A stretch of 64,000 nucleotides of DNA from Vibrio campbellii CAIM 519 = NBRC 15631 = ATCC 25920 (GCF_002163755.1 NZ_CP015864.1:1488001-1552000); one strand, 5' to 3'; shown: positions 1 through 10,044, counted from the first letter of the stretch. The notes: generated from the letters alone by a model not told the origin. Numbers and translations: made by a program.

Positions 1-167
1 GGTCACTCTGCGAATGAAAACGGCTGCAAAAAACAATCACGCTAAGGTACAGGATATTGGGTGAATCTCAAGCTGAATTAAACAAGGTAAGCTAGGCTCA
101 AGATAGCAATCACAGCCAAAACAGGTACAATCCGTGCTCGATTTTTATTTCGCGCGGACTCACTCTC

Positions 168-1847
168 ATGCACTCGCCTGAACAATGCTTTACTCGATTT
201 ACTGCGGATATTTCTGGCTACGACTTGCCAGCGCAGTTTACGTTTCCGTTCTACTACACGCCTCACCCATTATGTGTGTTGGCTGCCGAGCAATTGCAGC
301 AGCACCTAATGACACAAACTGATTTCGAACACGATTTCGGTCTTGAGGGTGAGCAAAACGGACGCGGTAAAATGTTCGGTGTTTTGCTAGTACGTAACCC
401 GCAAGGTGAGCTTGGCTACTTCAGTGCTTTCTCTGGCAAGATTGCCGATCAAAACTTGCTTCCAGGTTTTGTTCCACCAGTATTCGACATGCTGACAGAA
501 GAAGGCTTCTTCCGTGGTGAAACAGATGCGATCAATACTGCGAACGCGAAATACAAAGCCTTTGCTGCCAAGCCAGAGTTGGCACAACTGAAAGCAGAAA
601 TCAAAGCCGACCGTGAAGCGTATCAGCAAGAAGAAAATGCCCAGCGCCAAGTGATGATCGCCGGTCGCGCAGAACGAAAACAGCAACGTAAGAAAGGCGA
701 GCAAACCTTAAATCCAGAAGATCTAAAAACACTACTGGATGATTTAGGTAAACAAAGCATCGCTGAGAAGAATGTCCTCAAGTACCTCAAACAAGCTTGG
801 GACGAAAAGCTGGCAATCAAAGAAGCACGCTTGACCGAGCTAGAACAAAAACTGGCAGAACTTAAAGAGCAGCGCAAAGACTTGTCTAACGCGCTACAGC
901 ACAAATTGCATAAGCAATACCGCTTCTTGGATAACCACAGTGCCGAGCGCGATTTGGTGGACATTTTTGCTCCGACCACCAACCCAGTACCACCAGCAGG
1001 TGCGGGAGAGTGCGCGGCACCAAAACTGCTTCAGTTCGCATACAAACATGGTTATCAGCCTCTTGCATTGGCGGAGTTTTGGTGGGGCGTATCGCCGAAG
1101 TCGGAAGTGCGCCAGCACAAGAAGTTCTACCCATCTTGTAACAGCAAATGCCAACCTATTTTGGGGCACATGCTGCAAGGCTTAGATGTGGAACCAAACC
1201 CATTAGCAGAGAACTGGGCAGAAGATAAAGAGCTGGAAATTCTCTTCCAAGACGAAGCCATGGTGATCGTCAACAAGCCTTCGGGTCTGCTTTCCGTTCC
1301 GGGGAAAACCATCAAAGATTCGGCATATACGCGTCTACAAGCGATGTTCCCGGATGTCGAAGGGCCGTTCGTGATTCACCGCTTGGATATGGCAACGTCG
1401 GGGATTTTGGTGTTTGCTTTAACCAAACGCGCCAACAAGAGCCTGCAAAAGCAGTTCATCACTCGCGGTGTACAAAAGCGCTACATGGCACTGCTGGAGG
1501 GTGTATTAGCCGAGCCTGAAGGTGAAATCTCGCTCCCGATGCGTGGCGATCCGGATGACCGCCCACGTCAGCTAGTGTGCTTTGAACACGGTAAGCCTGC
1601 TGAAACTTACTGGCAGCTGATTGAAGTGAAAGACGGACGCAGCAAGGTATACATGTACCCGAAAACAGGACGAACCCACCAGCTACGTGTACACAGTGCT
1701 CACCATATGGGGTTGAACATGGCGATGGTTGGCGACGGCTTGTATGGCGAGAAAGCCGACCGTCTGCATTTGCACGCGGAGATGTTGGAGTTGGACCATC
1801 CATACAGCAAAGAGCGTATGTGTTTCCAAGCAGAGTGTGAGTTTTAA
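168..1847 (+). CDS. RluA-family RNA pseudouridine synthase with long N-terminal extension
   Basis: This enzyme should isomerise a uridine to pseudouridine in structured RNA. The C-terminal half (from about residue 350) carries the RluA signature HRLDMATSG, with the presumed catalytic Asp at residue 407, followed by the family's GRTHQLRVH segment near residue 505. The N-terminal 340 residues are not part of the basic catalytic fold. They include a long charged coiled coil (about residues 140-255) and a cysteine-bearing segment (GECAAPK ... FYPSCNSKC, about residues 282-330) that could bind metal. At 559 residues it is roughly twice the size of plain RluA. The start at MHSPEQCF is the first ATG, and no strong Shine-Dalgarno is visible. 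It is monocistronic and followed by a clear terminator. The target RNA cannot be read from the sequence. Confidence 0.88.
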   Translation: MHSPEQCFTRFTADISGYDLPAQFTFPFYYTPHPLCVLAAEQLQQHLMTQTDFEHDFGLEGEQNGRGKMFGVLLVRNPQGELGYFSAFSGKIADQNLLPGFVPPVFDMLTEEGFFRGETDAINTANAKYKAFAAKPELAQLKAEIKADREAYQQEENAQRQVMIAGRAERKQQRKKGEQTLNPEDLKTLLDDLGKQSIAEKNVLKYLKQAWDEKLAIKEARLTELEQKLAELKEQRKDLSNALQHKLHKQYRFLDNHSAERDLVDIFAPTTNPVPPAGAGECAAPKLLQFAYKHGYQPLALAEFWWGVSPKSEVRQHKKFYPSCNSKCQPILGHMLQGLDVEPNPLAENWAEDKELEILFQDEAMVIVNKPSGLLSVPGKTIKDSAYTRLQAMFPDVEGPFVIHRLDMATSGILVFALTKRANKSLQKQFITRGVQKRYMALLEGVLAEPEGEISLPMRGDPDDRPRQLVCFEHGKPAETYWQLIEVKDGRSKVYMYPKTGRTHQLRVHSAHHMGLNMAMVGDGLYGEKADRLHLHAEMLELDHPYSKERMCFQAECEF

Positions 1848-1875
1848 AGCGACTTATCCATGCAGAATCGATAGC

Positions 1876-1907
1876 AAAAAGGCACTGAATTTCAGTGCCT
1901 TTTTTTC
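1876..1907 (+). terminator. Rho-independent terminator of the pseudouridine synthase gene
   Basis: Inverted repeat GGCACTGAA / TTCAGTGCC (1881-1899) is followed by a run of T, about 30 bases after the stop codon. Confidence 0.85.
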
Positions 1908-2094
1908 CTTCAGAGTAAGTAAAAGATTAGCGATGCCACAAAATAAGAGTCAGATATACAAATACCCTGCCTGATTCGCCAGTGATTGTCAGTAGGTGTC
2001 CGCAGGTCCATTCGCTGCCGATATCACAGCTCAACCCTCAACTCGCCATGTCATTTTTCAACATCAAGTTATGTAAACAGTGTAAATTAAATAC

Positions 2095-2110
2095 AAATGA
2101 TAATTCATCT
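2095..2110 (+). promoter_or_regulatory. Possible Fur box
   Basis: The sequence AAATGATAATTCATCT resembles part of the GATAATGATAATCATTATC iron box and sits about 55 bases before the start of a TonB-dependent siderophore receptor, a typical Fur target. The match is partial. Confidence 0.5.
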
Positions 2111-2165
2111 CACTTATGTTTGTGGGCCAAGTATTTTTTCATATGTTTAGTTACTAGAGGTTGTT

Positions 2166-4310
2166 GTGAAAACTTCATCATCCCTATTTAATTTATCGCC
2201 ACTTCAATTGGCTGTTTGTGCTGCGATTTCAATGCCTGCCGTGGCAGAAAATGTTGAACCCCAAAATGATGATATTGAGCGCGTCGTTGTCTTTGGGAAT
2301 CAGTTCAACCAATACAAAGCTGATGAAGCATCCGGGGCTATGCGTAGTGATATTAGCCTGATGGATACACCACAATCAGTATCTGTAATTCCCGCTTATA
2401 TCACAGATGAACAGATAGCAAGCAACCTAGGAGATATTCTTGAAAACGACTCAAGTGTTACCGCTGGTGGCCAAAAGTGGGGATTCCAGTACTTTAAAAT
2501 TCGAGGTTTCGATTTGAGTACAAGTTCTGGCTATCTTGTGAATGGCCATCAACACTTTTCATATTATCTACAGCCGACCGAGATTTTAGAGCGAGTAGAG
2601 GTACTCAAAGGGCCATCAAGTATGCTCTACGGTCAATCAGGTCCTGGAGGTTTAATTAACATGGTTACTAAGAAACCTACCCATGAAAATATGGCTAAAG
2701 TGGGTTTCGATGTGAACAGCAATGGCTCAACTCGCTATAGCTTAGATGCTGGCGGTAGTTTAAACCAGAATGAGACTATTCGTTACCGAGCAGTTCTTTC
2801 AAAACAAGACAGTATTTCTGCACGAGAATACAAACAAAACGGTAAGCACAATGAAGGTGATAAAAGTGTTGGTTACTTGAACTTAGAGTTTGATGTGACA
2901 GACGATGTTTTATTATCACTCTCTTACACTAAAACCAATGATGAATCGGGTATCGACGGTGGACGCTTGGATGATGAAGGCAACCTGATAGGTAACAGAG
3001 AAACAATTTGGGATATGCCATGGGCGAAAACAGACAAAGAAGTAACCAACATTGGTGCTGACCTAACGTACCACATTAATACTGAATGGACAGTTAAACT
3101 TGGTTACAACGAACAACAATTTGATCGAAACTATGTAGCTTCACAGCCTAACCAATGTAATAAAGGCAATTGCTATGACGACATGGCAGATGGCTATTTT
3201 ATTAAACCATTCGATCGCTATGACGATTGGAATTTTCAAACCGGATACATCGACTTAACTGGCCATACCACCGCTCTTGGATTAGAGCACCAGCTACTTT
3301 TAGGTGCCAATATTCTTGACTACGATTACGCACAGACACGCTATACGTACAAAGATTCAAATGGCAATAACTTTATTGAAGTAAAACCTGGGGATGTCAT
3401 TGAAAAGCCAGATTTCTATAACAATAGCACACGTTCAACAAGTAATAGCTCGTACAAACACTTTGGTTTTTATGTACAAGATCTAATAACTATCAACGAT
3501 TACTGGAAAGCTTTAGCTGGAGTACGTTACGACGAGCAGCATAAAGAGGGTTATGGTAATAACAGTTACGCTGTTTCTCCTAAAGCTGGTTTAATCTTTA
3601 ATCCTACAACAGATAGCAGTATCTATGTGAATTACTCGAAAAGTTTCATGCCACAAGGCTCTGTAAATAACAAAAGTGATGTCAATGATGGCCTTAACTT
3701 AAAACCACAATATGGTGAGCAGTATGAGTTAGGTGCAAAATGGGCATTATTTGATGAAAGCTTATTATTAACAGGTGCTATCTTTGATATTGAAGTATCA
3801 AATATTAAAGTGACAGAAGAAATCGTTAATGATCCTAACTTTGATCAAATAACAAGCCAATCAGGCAAACAAAATCATCGTGGCTTCGAACTAGGCGCAC
3901 AAGGCCAAGTTACCGAGCAACTTTTCTTGACTAGCTCAATGATGTATCTGGATGCAGAGTATAAAAGACCCGCAACTGATAGCCTAGATGGAAAACGACC
4001 TGCTGATACGCCAGAATGGTCCGCAAATGTATGGAGTCGTTATGACGTAAATGACCAACTAGCTCTAAACCTTGGTGCTGTGTATGAAGGAAAACGTTTT
4101 GCTGATAACCAAAACACAGTATCTAAAGATGGATATATCCGTTTTGACTCAGGTGTCTCTTACGGTATGGTTATTTCTGAGACTGCTGTTGAGCTGCGCT
4201 TGAACGTTAAGAACCTATTTGACACTGAATACTTTGGTGGCGGTGGTAAAACAAGTACTACTGTCGCTGATGGCCGAGAGTTCACGTTTGGCGTTAATGC
4301 AACATTTTAA
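2166..4310 (+). CDS. TonB-dependent siderophore receptor
   Basis: This is a 714-residue outer-membrane receptor that should import a ferric siderophore using TonB energy. A signal peptide (cut after about residue 27, ..PAVAE) is followed by a TonB-box-like stretch (DIERVVVFG), a plug domain (DTPQSVSVIP ... VEVLKGPSSMLYGQSGPGGLINMVTKKP) of the FhuA/FpvA siderophore-receptor type, and a 22-strand barrel ending in aromatic Phe (GVNATF). The start is GTG at 2166, supported by AGAGG five bases upstream. A partial Fur box precedes it, suggesting iron repression. No transport genes are adjacent, so the ligand cannot be assigned. Size is normal for the family. Confidence 0.92.
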   Translation: MKTSSSLFNLSPLQLAVCAAISMPAVAENVEPQNDDIERVVVFGNQFNQYKADEASGAMRSDISLMDTPQSVSVIPAYITDEQIASNLGDILENDSSVTAGGQKWGFQYFKIRGFDLSTSSGYLVNGHQHFSYYLQPTEILERVEVLKGPSSMLYGQSGPGGLINMVTKKPTHENMAKVGFDVNSNGSTRYSLDAGGSLNQNETIRYRAVLSKQDSISAREYKQNGKHNEGDKSVGYLNLEFDVTDDVLLSLSYTKTNDESGIDGGRLDDEGNLIGNRETIWDMPWAKTDKEVTNIGADLTYHINTEWTVKLGYNEQQFDRNYVASQPNQCNKGNCYDDMADGYFIKPFDRYDDWNFQTGYIDLTGHTTALGLEHQLLLGANILDYDYAQTRYTYKDSNGNNFIEVKPGDVIEKPDFYNNSTRSTSNSSYKHFGFYVQDLITINDYWKALAGVRYDEQHKEGYGNNSYAVSPKAGLIFNPTTDSSIYVNYSKSFMPQGSVNNKSDVNDGLNLKPQYGEQYELGAKWALFDESLLLTGAIFDIEVSNIKVTEEIVNDPNFDQITSQSGKQNHRGFELGAQGQVTEQLFLTSSMMYLDAEYKRPATDSLDGKRPADTPEWSANVWSRYDVNDQLALNLGAVYEGKRFADNQNTVSKDGYIRFDSGVSYGMVISETAVELRLNVKNLFDTEYFGGGGKTSTTVADGREFTFGVNATF

Positions 4311-4340
4311 TCTAGTTGACTATTTTTATCTTTAACACTT

Positions 4341-4368
4341 AGCCCTGTATAGTACAGGGCTTATTTTT
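4341..4368 (+). terminator. Terminator of the siderophore receptor gene
   Basis: AGCCCTGTA / TACAGGGCT stem followed by TATTTTT, 30 bases after the receptor stop codon. Confidence 0.85.
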
Positions 4369-4527
4369 AATATTACATTTCAGACAATTAATGGCTTAGG
4401 TTCACTTAGATAGTGGACCCCGTTTATTTGCTAACTGAAACGTTCATATCTTCTATGTGGGGGTAAAAAAAGTATCTGCATTTAATGATGTGTGAAAGCA
4501 CAATCCCACCTTTTGTGGCGACTTATC

Positions 4528-5550
4528 TCAACTTGATTGACGGAACTTAGACACCGTTGATTGGCGGACAATCAGATCGATCGGAGGTAGACGCACTTCA
4601 TGCCTTTCACCACTCAATAAATTGAGTATGGACTCGGCACAAATGGCTCCAACTTCTTCAATCGGCTGTCTCAGTGTCGTAAGTGCTGGCGTGAAATATT
4701 GTGAGGTCGGCAAGTCATCAAAGCCGATCACAGACACATCCTCTGGCACACGAACGCCGTGGTCATGCAGAGCCTTGATCGCCCCATAAGCCGTTTGGTC
4801 ATTGGCAGCAAACAATGCAGAGAAATGCACTTTAGATTCGAGCAATTCCACCGTTTTTTGATAACCAGACTCACTGCTGAAATCACCTTGTTTGACTAAT
4901 TTTGGCATCACCTTAATGCCTGCCTCTTGCAGAGCGTTCTTGTAACCAACAAAGCGAGCCACCGCATCTGGTTGATTCAAAAGACCTTTGATATGAGCGA
5001 TGTTCACATGACCTTGTTGCATCAAATGTAGTGTCGCCATGTATCCGCCCAATACATTATCTATATTTATGGATCGAACCTTATCGCCAATGACATTGTA
5101 TCCAACTGCAACAACCGGAATTCGCTCTGCATATTCCAGTATCTGCGCTTCCGTCAAACTGCCCGTTACAATGATGACCCCATCGACATTGCTCTTCGCC
5201 AAATACTCCAAAGAATGCGATTCCAATGAACGCTGCCAATGTCCCGTCGCAATCACCAACGAGTAACCCTGAGTATTCAGAACCTTTTCCATATCATTAA
5301 GGATACGACTGGAGTGCGGGCTTTCTGGGTGTTGGATAAGAACGCCAATGGTCATAGAACGCGTGTTAGTGCCCTGACCCATTTGAAAATTTGGCTTATA
5401 GCCCAGTGACTTGATCGCTTTTTCTATGTTTTGGCTTTTATCATCAGAGACAAAGGTCGTGCGATTGAGGAAACGTGATACGGTGCTCGGTGACACACCT
5501 GCCAACTTGGCAACATCATAGATGGATGCCGCTCTTTTCTTCTTTTTCAT
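4528..5550 (-). CDS. LacI-family transcriptional regulator (second of the locus)
   Basis: This 340-residue LacI/GalR-family regulator has an N-terminal helix-turn-helix (YDVAKLAGVSPSTVSRFLN, about residues 11-29) followed by a periplasmic-binding-protein-like effector domain (SVIGFDDLPTSQYFTPALTTL near the C-terminus). A basic KKKKR stretch precedes the HTH. It lies at the far end of the beta-glucoside cluster on the same strand, 134 bases after the MalK-type ATPase gene, so it may have its own promoter. It probably senses a sugar related to the transported glucoside. The inducer is unknown. Confidence 0.9.
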   Translation of the reverse strand: MKKKKRAASIYDVAKLAGVSPSTVSRFLNRTTFVSDDKSQNIEKAIKSLGYKPNFQMGQGTNTRSMTIGVLIQHPESPHSSRILNDMEKVLNTQGYSLVIATGHWQRSLESHSLEYLAKSNVDGVIIVTGSLTEAQILEYAERIPVVAVGYNVIGDKVRSINIDNVLGGYMATLHLMQQGHVNIAHIKGLLNQPDAVARFVGYKNALQEAGIKVMPKLVKQGDFSSESGYQKTVELLESKVHFSALFAANDQTAYGAIKALHDHGVRVPEDVSVIGFDDLPTSQYFTPALTTLRQPIEEVGAICAESILNLLSGERHEVRLPPIDLIVRQSTVSKFRQSS

Positions 5551-5684
5551 TGTAGGAATTTCCCCAGCAAGCTAATAACAAAAATATAAGTTACAGCGGG
5601 AGACGCGACAACATTTTGATATGGGAAATGAGAGCTAGATAAGTCGCCAGTACGCAAGCGCGCACTGGCTTTCATATCGGGGAT

Positions 5685-6779
5685 TTAGAATGTCGCAAGC
5701 GATTTTTCACTCAGTGCATCAAATAGGTGAATCGCATCCAAATCCAAGTACAGAGTCAGCGTATCCACATCTACTTCTGCCGCTTGTGTTTCAACCATAA
5801 GCGGCTGACCTGCGATTTCTGTTTTCAGTAGGATACTCGCGCCCAATAGCTCCTTGTCTTTGATTTTGACTGGGAACGGCAACACGCGGTCGTGGTCGAC
5901 TTGTTCGGAACGCAAATGGATGTCGGTAGGACGAACACCAAAGTGCAGCGCTAAATTCTTCGATGCGTGTGCTTTGAAACGCTCTGGCAGAGGAATACGA
6001 ACATCACCCAGTTCGACTTCCCAATTGCCCTCTTCACCAATCAGCTTGGCGTCCAACATGTTCATCGATGGGTTACCAATGAACTGCGCCACAAACTTGT
6101 TTGCCGGACGTTGGAACACTTCTGTCGGTGTGCCGACTTGAGCCACGTAACCGTCTTTAAGAATCACGATGCGGTCTGCCAATGTCATCGCTTCAATCTG
6201 ATCATGAGTCACATAAATCGTGGTGGTTTTCAGCTCACGATGCAGCTGCTTGATCTCCTCACGCATCACGCCACGCAGTTTGGCATCCAGATTCGATAAT
6301 GGCTCATCAAATAAGAACACCTTAGGCGTGCGAACCATGGCACGCCCCATGGCAACACGTTGGCGTTGACCACCAGACAACTCTTTTGGTTTGCGATCCA
6401 ACAGTGCATCCAGTTCAAGCATCTTCGCCGCTTTACGCACTTCTACGTCGATTTGGTCTTTTGGCATGCCTTTCAGTTTGAGTGCAAAAGCGATGTTCTC
6501 GTATACCGTCATATGTGGGTAAAGCGCGTAGCTTTGGAACACCATGGCAAGATCGCGGTCTTTGGCATCGATTTTGTTCATCAACTTATCGCCAACGTAA
6601 ATCTCACCGCCAGTGACGCTTTCCAAGCCCGCCAGCATGCGTAGCGTAGTCGACTTACCGCAGCCCGATGGACCAAGGAAAACCACAAACTCACCATCTT
6701 GCACCGTGAAGTCGAAGTGTTTCACGACCTCGACATCATCGTAGGATTTCTTGATGTTTTTGAATTCGACTTTTGCCAT
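5685..6779 (-). CDS. MalK/UgpC-type sugar ABC transporter ATP-binding protein
   Basis: This ATPase should energise the carbohydrate importer encoded just upstream. At 364 residues it shows Walker A (GPSGCGKST, about residue 37), the signature LSGGQRQRVAMGRA, Walker B (VFLFDEPLSNLDAKLR), the switch His (TTIYVTHDQ) and a C-terminal TOBE/MalK regulatory domain (HFGVRPTDIHL). It starts two bases after the beta-glucosidase stop codon, so the two are almost certainly co-transcribed. MalK-type ATPases are often shared among several sugar importers, so it might serve others as well. Confidence 0.93.
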   Translation of the reverse strand: MAKVEFKNIKKSYDDVEVVKHFDFTVQDGEFVVFLGPSGCGKSTTLRMLAGLESVTGGEIYVGDKLMNKIDAKDRDLAMVFQSYALYPHMTVYENIAFALKLKGMPKDQIDVEVRKAAKMLELDALLDRKPKELSGGQRQRVAMGRAMVRTPKVFLFDEPLSNLDAKLRGVMREEIKQLHRELKTTTIYVTHDQIEAMTLADRIVILKDGYVAQVGTPTEVFQRPANKFVAQFIGNPSMNMLDAKLIGEEGNWEVELGDVRIPLPERFKAHASKNLALHFGVRPTDIHLRSEQVDHDRVLPFPVKIKDKELLGASILLKTEIAGQPLMVETQAAEVDVDTLTLYLDLDAIHLFDALSEKSLATF

Positions 6780-6781
6780 TA

Positions 6782-8128
6782 CTAGTTCTCCTCTGCTCGG
6801 TCCAGCAGCATGTTACGGTAAGCAATTGCGCTCGCTTTCAGGGTGCGCTTTTGCGTTTGGTAATCCACGTGAACAATGCCAAAACGCTGCTTATAACCGT
6901 AAGCCCACTCGAAGTTATCCATTAAGCTCCAAGCGAAGTAACCATCCACATTCACACCTGCTTTAATCGCAGCATCCAAAGCAACTAGGTGCTGCTGGAA
7001 GTAACGCACGCGCTGCTCATCATTCACTTCGCCATCAATGCAATGGTCATCACCTGCTGCGCCGTTTTCAGTGATGTAAAGTGGTGGTAAGTTCGGGTAA
7101 CGGTCATTCAAACGCAGAAGCAAATCTGTCAGTGCTTGCGGGTGAATCTCCCAACCAATGAACGTGTGCTCTTGCTCTGGTTGAGGTACCGTTTCAATAT
7201 CGCCATGTTCGTTGTAGCGCACCACACAACGGGTATAAAAGTTAATGCCGATAAAGTCCAAATCCGTCTGGATGATGTCGAGATCTCCTTCCAGAATCAT
7301 TGGCATGTTGTGCGATTGGCGCTTTACCACAAGCTGCGGATATTCGCCTTTTAATACCGGGTCCATAAACCAGTGGTAACCTTCCGCATCGCTGTACTCT
7401 GCCGCACCGATATCTGCCTCGCCATATGGGTAAGCAGGTGTCGCATTGAACACACAACCGTGCATCGCATTTGGTGCGTTCTTGCGCATGTGTGGAATCG
7501 CCAGACCATGTGCCAGCATCAAGTGGTGCGCAGACAAGAAACCTTCACGCTCGCCTTTAAGGCCAGGAGCATGTTCACCCCAACGGTAGCCCAGATAAGC
7601 AGAGCAGAACGGTTCGTTCAATGTCGCGTATGAATCAATCTTATCACCGAAGTAAGCACTAACTACCTTCGCGTATTCCTCAAACTTGTAAGCCGTTTCT
7701 CGGTTTAGCCAACCGCCTTTGTCTTCTAGGTATTGCGGTAGATCCCAATGGTAAAGCGTAACGAAAACCTTCAAACCGCGAGCGTGACACTCATCGATGA
7801 TTTGCTCGTAAAACTTCAAACCTTCTTCATTCACTTTGCCATCTTCAGGGATGATGCGCGGCCACGCCATCGATAGACGGTAAGCGCCCACACCCAAACC
7901 TTGAATCATCTCAATGTCTTGCTTCCACAAATGGAAGTGATCACATGCCACGTCGCCATTATCTGCGTTATCAACTGCGCCTGGCTTATTGCAAAACGTG
8001 TCCCAAATCGAAGGCGTACGACCACCTAGCTGAGCACCGCCCTCAATCTGATAAGAAGAGGTTGCGACACCAAATAAGAACTCTGGGCTACGTAATTTTG
8101 AATCTTGTGGTAGTTGGAATTTATTCAT
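6782..8128 (-). CDS. GH1 beta-glucosidase (cytoplasmic)
   Basis: This glycoside hydrolase family 1 enzyme should release glucose from imported beta-glucosides. It is 448 residues from MNKFQLPQ, the normal family length. The acid/base Glu lies in TLNEPF (E172) and the nucleophile in YITENG (E354). The reading frame extends upstream to 8266 but that part overlaps the permease gene, so ATG 8128 is preferred. No signal peptide is seen, which fits hydrolysis after uptake. The gene sits between the inner-membrane permease and ATPase genes of a sugar ABC importer. 6-Phospho-beta-glucosidase activity is less likely because no PTS is encoded here. The exact substrate (cellobiose, laminaribiose or similar) is not determinable. 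Confidence 0.92.
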   Translation of the reverse strand: MNKFQLPQDSKLRSPEFLFGVATSSYQIEGGAQLGGRTPSIWDTFCNKPGAVDNADNGDVACDHFHLWKQDIEMIQGLGVGAYRLSMAWPRIIPEDGKVNEEGLKFYEQIIDECHARGLKVFVTLYHWDLPQYLEDKGGWLNRETAYKFEEYAKVVSAYFGDKIDSYATLNEPFCSAYLGYRWGEHAPGLKGEREGFLSAHHLMLAHGLAIPHMRKNAPNAMHGCVFNATPAYPYGEADIGAAEYSDAEGYHWFMDPVLKGEYPQLVVKRQSHNMPMILEGDLDIIQTDLDFIGINFYTRCVVRYNEHGDIETVPQPEQEHTFIGWEIHPQALTDLLLRLNDRYPNLPPLYITENGAAGDDHCIDGEVNDEQRVRYFQQHLVALDAAIKAGVNVDGYFAWSLMDNFEWAYGYKQRFGIVHVDYQTQKRTLKASAIAYRNMLLDRAEEN

Positions 8129-8151
8129 TGTTATAAAACCTTTTGTTTCGC

Positions 8152-9036
8152 TTAGCCCTTGACGGCACCAGAGGTCAAGCCGCTGATCATCTGTTTTGAG
8201 GCAAACAAGTAAGTAATCACTAACGGTAAAATGGAGATGGTGGTTCCGAGCATCACCGCTCCCCACGGCGTATTCGGAATGCCCTGCACGCTTCGCAGTG
8301 CCTGCGTAATCACGTAGTTTTCTGGCGTTGTCAGTACCACAAGTGGCTGCATGAACATGTTCCAGAAGAAAACAAACTGCACGATTGCTAGGGTTGCGAG
8401 CGCCGGTTTCATCAGTGGCAATACCACGCTCCAGTAAGTTCTAAATTCACCCGCGCCATCGAGCTTCGCCGCTTCTAACAGCTCTTTCGGAATCGATGCC
8501 ACCACGTGCTGACGCATCAAGAAGATGCCAAATGGCGTGGTGGTGAACGGTAACCAAACCGCAAGGTGGTTATCGAGCAAGCCGAGGAATTTCACGATCA
8601 TGAAGTACGGGATCAAGCTCAGTACAGGTGGAATCATCATCGAGCCAACCAGCATGCCAAATAGCACGTTTTTGCCCTTGAACTTGTACACCGCAAACGC
8701 GTAACCGCCCATGCTACAAAACAGCAGTGAAATCGTGGTGCCAAGGAAAGCAATGTGGATGGAGTTAAACATCGCCTGCCAAAACGGCATGATTTCCAGT
8801 AGCTTTGCGTAGTTCACCGCAAGGCTGTCACCAATCGCAAAGCTGATGCCTGTGCCGAAGATTTCAGTACGGTCACGCGTCGATAGCAACGCCGACCAAA
8901 TGAACGGGAACACAGTCATGATGGCAGACACCACCAACACAGTGCCGAGCATCACCATCAGTATCTTGGTAAAGATCTCGATGCTGCGATCGCTAGGACG
9001 CCAACGCTGCGCCGCAGGTAAAGTGTTAGTACTCAT
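8152..9036 (-). CDS. Sugar ABC transporter permease (MalG type)
   Basis: This 294-residue inner-membrane protein of the CUT1 carbohydrate importer family has about six hydrophobic segments and the EAA-loop typical of MalG-like permeases (KELLEAAKLDGAGEFRTYWSVVLPLMKPALAT, about residues 188-220), which docks onto the ATPase. It forms a pair with the MalF-type permease upstream, one base apart, so translation is probably coupled. It should form half of the beta-glucoside channel. Confidence 0.92.
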   Translation of the reverse strand: MSTNTLPAAQRWRPSDRSIEIFTKILMVMLGTVLVVSAIMTVFPFIWSALLSTRDRTEIFGTGISFAIGDSLAVNYAKLLEIMPFWQAMFNSIHIAFLGTTISLLFCSMGGYAFAVYKFKGKNVLFGMLVGSMMIPPVLSLIPYFMIVKFLGLLDNHLAVWLPFTTTPFGIFLMRQHVVASIPKELLEAAKLDGAGEFRTYWSVVLPLMKPALATLAIVQFVFFWNMFMQPLVVLTTPENYVITQALRSVQGIPNTPWGAVMLGTTISILPLVITYLFASKQMISGLTSGAVKG

Positions 9037-9037
9037 C

Positions 9038-10027
9038 TTATTGCTCCCCTAGACCTTTCTTACCGAAGAAGAAGAATTGAACCGCTGTACAGCCTGCAAT
9101 CAAGGTAAAGAGCAGCCATGAAATTGCTGACGCTGTACCCATTTCTAACCATTCCCAACCCACTTTGTAGAGGTACATAGAGATGGTTAAGCCAGACTGA
9201 CCCGTACCACCAGTACCGCGCGTCAGAACAAATGGTTCTTCAAACAACTGCAAGTTACCGATGATGGTCATGGTGACCGCAAAGAAGATGAATGGACGAA
9301 TCATTGGTAGTGAAATGCTCCAGAATCGACGCCATGCGTTTGCGCCGTCCATACGAGCCGCTTCTAGGATGTCTTTCGGAATCGTCATCAAGCCAGTGGT
9401 GTAAAGCACGATGTTGAAACCGGTGTATTTCCAGAACACCATGATGGCGATGGAAGGCTTAACCATGGTCGCGTCATCTAACCAACGGATTGGCTGGAAG
9501 TCGTTCACCCAAGAGAATGCCCAACCAAACAAGGTGCTGTCTGCCAGTGCCATCAAGCTTTGGTTGATGATGCCCGAGTTTGGTGAGTACATATTGAAGA
9601 AGATAAGCGACGCTGCCACCGTAGATGTGATGAACGGTAGGAAGTAAGCCGACGTTAACCAGTGGCGGAGACGGTCACCCAAAGACACCAAAATGTACGC
9701 CACAGGCAGAGCAATCAAGTGCTGCGCCACGCCTGATGTGATCGCTAGCCAAAGTGTGTTCTTCAATGAGCGCCACAGCCACGGGTCTGTCAGTGCAATG
9801 TGGTAGTTTTCGAACCCCACATAGTCCATAGCGCCCAAACCCTCGACTGGGTTCCACTCATGAAAAGAAAGAAAAATAGAAAACAGCAACGGAAAAATTC
9901 CGAACACTGAAAAGATGATCAAAAACGGCAATAGGAATCCATACGGTGTAAGCGCTTTCAAATTCAGACGAGAAAAAATGCTCTTACTTTCTGGAGTTTC
10001 CATAACCTTGCTCGCTGCATGATTCAT
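9038..10027 (-). CDS. Sugar ABC transporter permease (MalF type)
   Basis: This 329-residue CUT1-family permease has a first transmembrane helix at about residues 31-53, further membrane segments, and the EAA motif KDILEAARMDGANAWRRFWSISLPMIRP (about residues 218-245). It pairs with the MalG-type permease immediately downstream. It follows the binding-protein gene, from which it is separated by 62 bases holding a strong GC-rich hairpin. Confidence 0.92.
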   Translation of the reverse strand: MNHAASKVMETPESKSIFSRLNLKALTPYGFLLPFLIIFSVFGIFPLLFSIFLSFHEWNPVEGLGAMDYVGFENYHIALTDPWLWRSLKNTLWLAITSGVAQHLIALPVAYILVSLGDRLRHWLTSAYFLPFITSTVAASLIFFNMYSPNSGIINQSLMALADSTLFGWAFSWVNDFQPIRWLDDATMVKPSIAIMVFWKYTGFNIVLYTTGLMTIPKDILEAARMDGANAWRRFWSISLPMIRPFIFFAVTMTIIGNLQLFEEPFVLTRGTGGTGQSGLTISMYLYKVGWEWLEMGTASAISWLLFTLIAGCTAVQFFFFGKKGLGEQ

Positions 10028-10044
10028 AGTAACGACCTCTTACC

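Larger units (their letters stand above)
1848..2165. other. Intergenic region upstream of the TonB receptor
   Basis: This 318-base stretch holds the terminator at 1876-1907 and, near its right end, an AT-rich segment with a possible Fur box. No convincing gene was seen in it. Confidence 0.6.

Noticed and set aside
78..266. Minus-strand frame ending in a hydrophobic helix, overlapping the pseudouridine synthase start
   Set aside because: Its first half is antisense to a well-supported gene and no ribosome site precedes the possible internal GTG start. The hydrophobic tail alone is weak evidence.
8129..8266. N-terminal extension of the beta-glucosidase
   Set aside because: The extra 46 codons overlap the permease gene in another frame and add nothing matching GH1 proteins. 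ATG 8128 gives the normal length.
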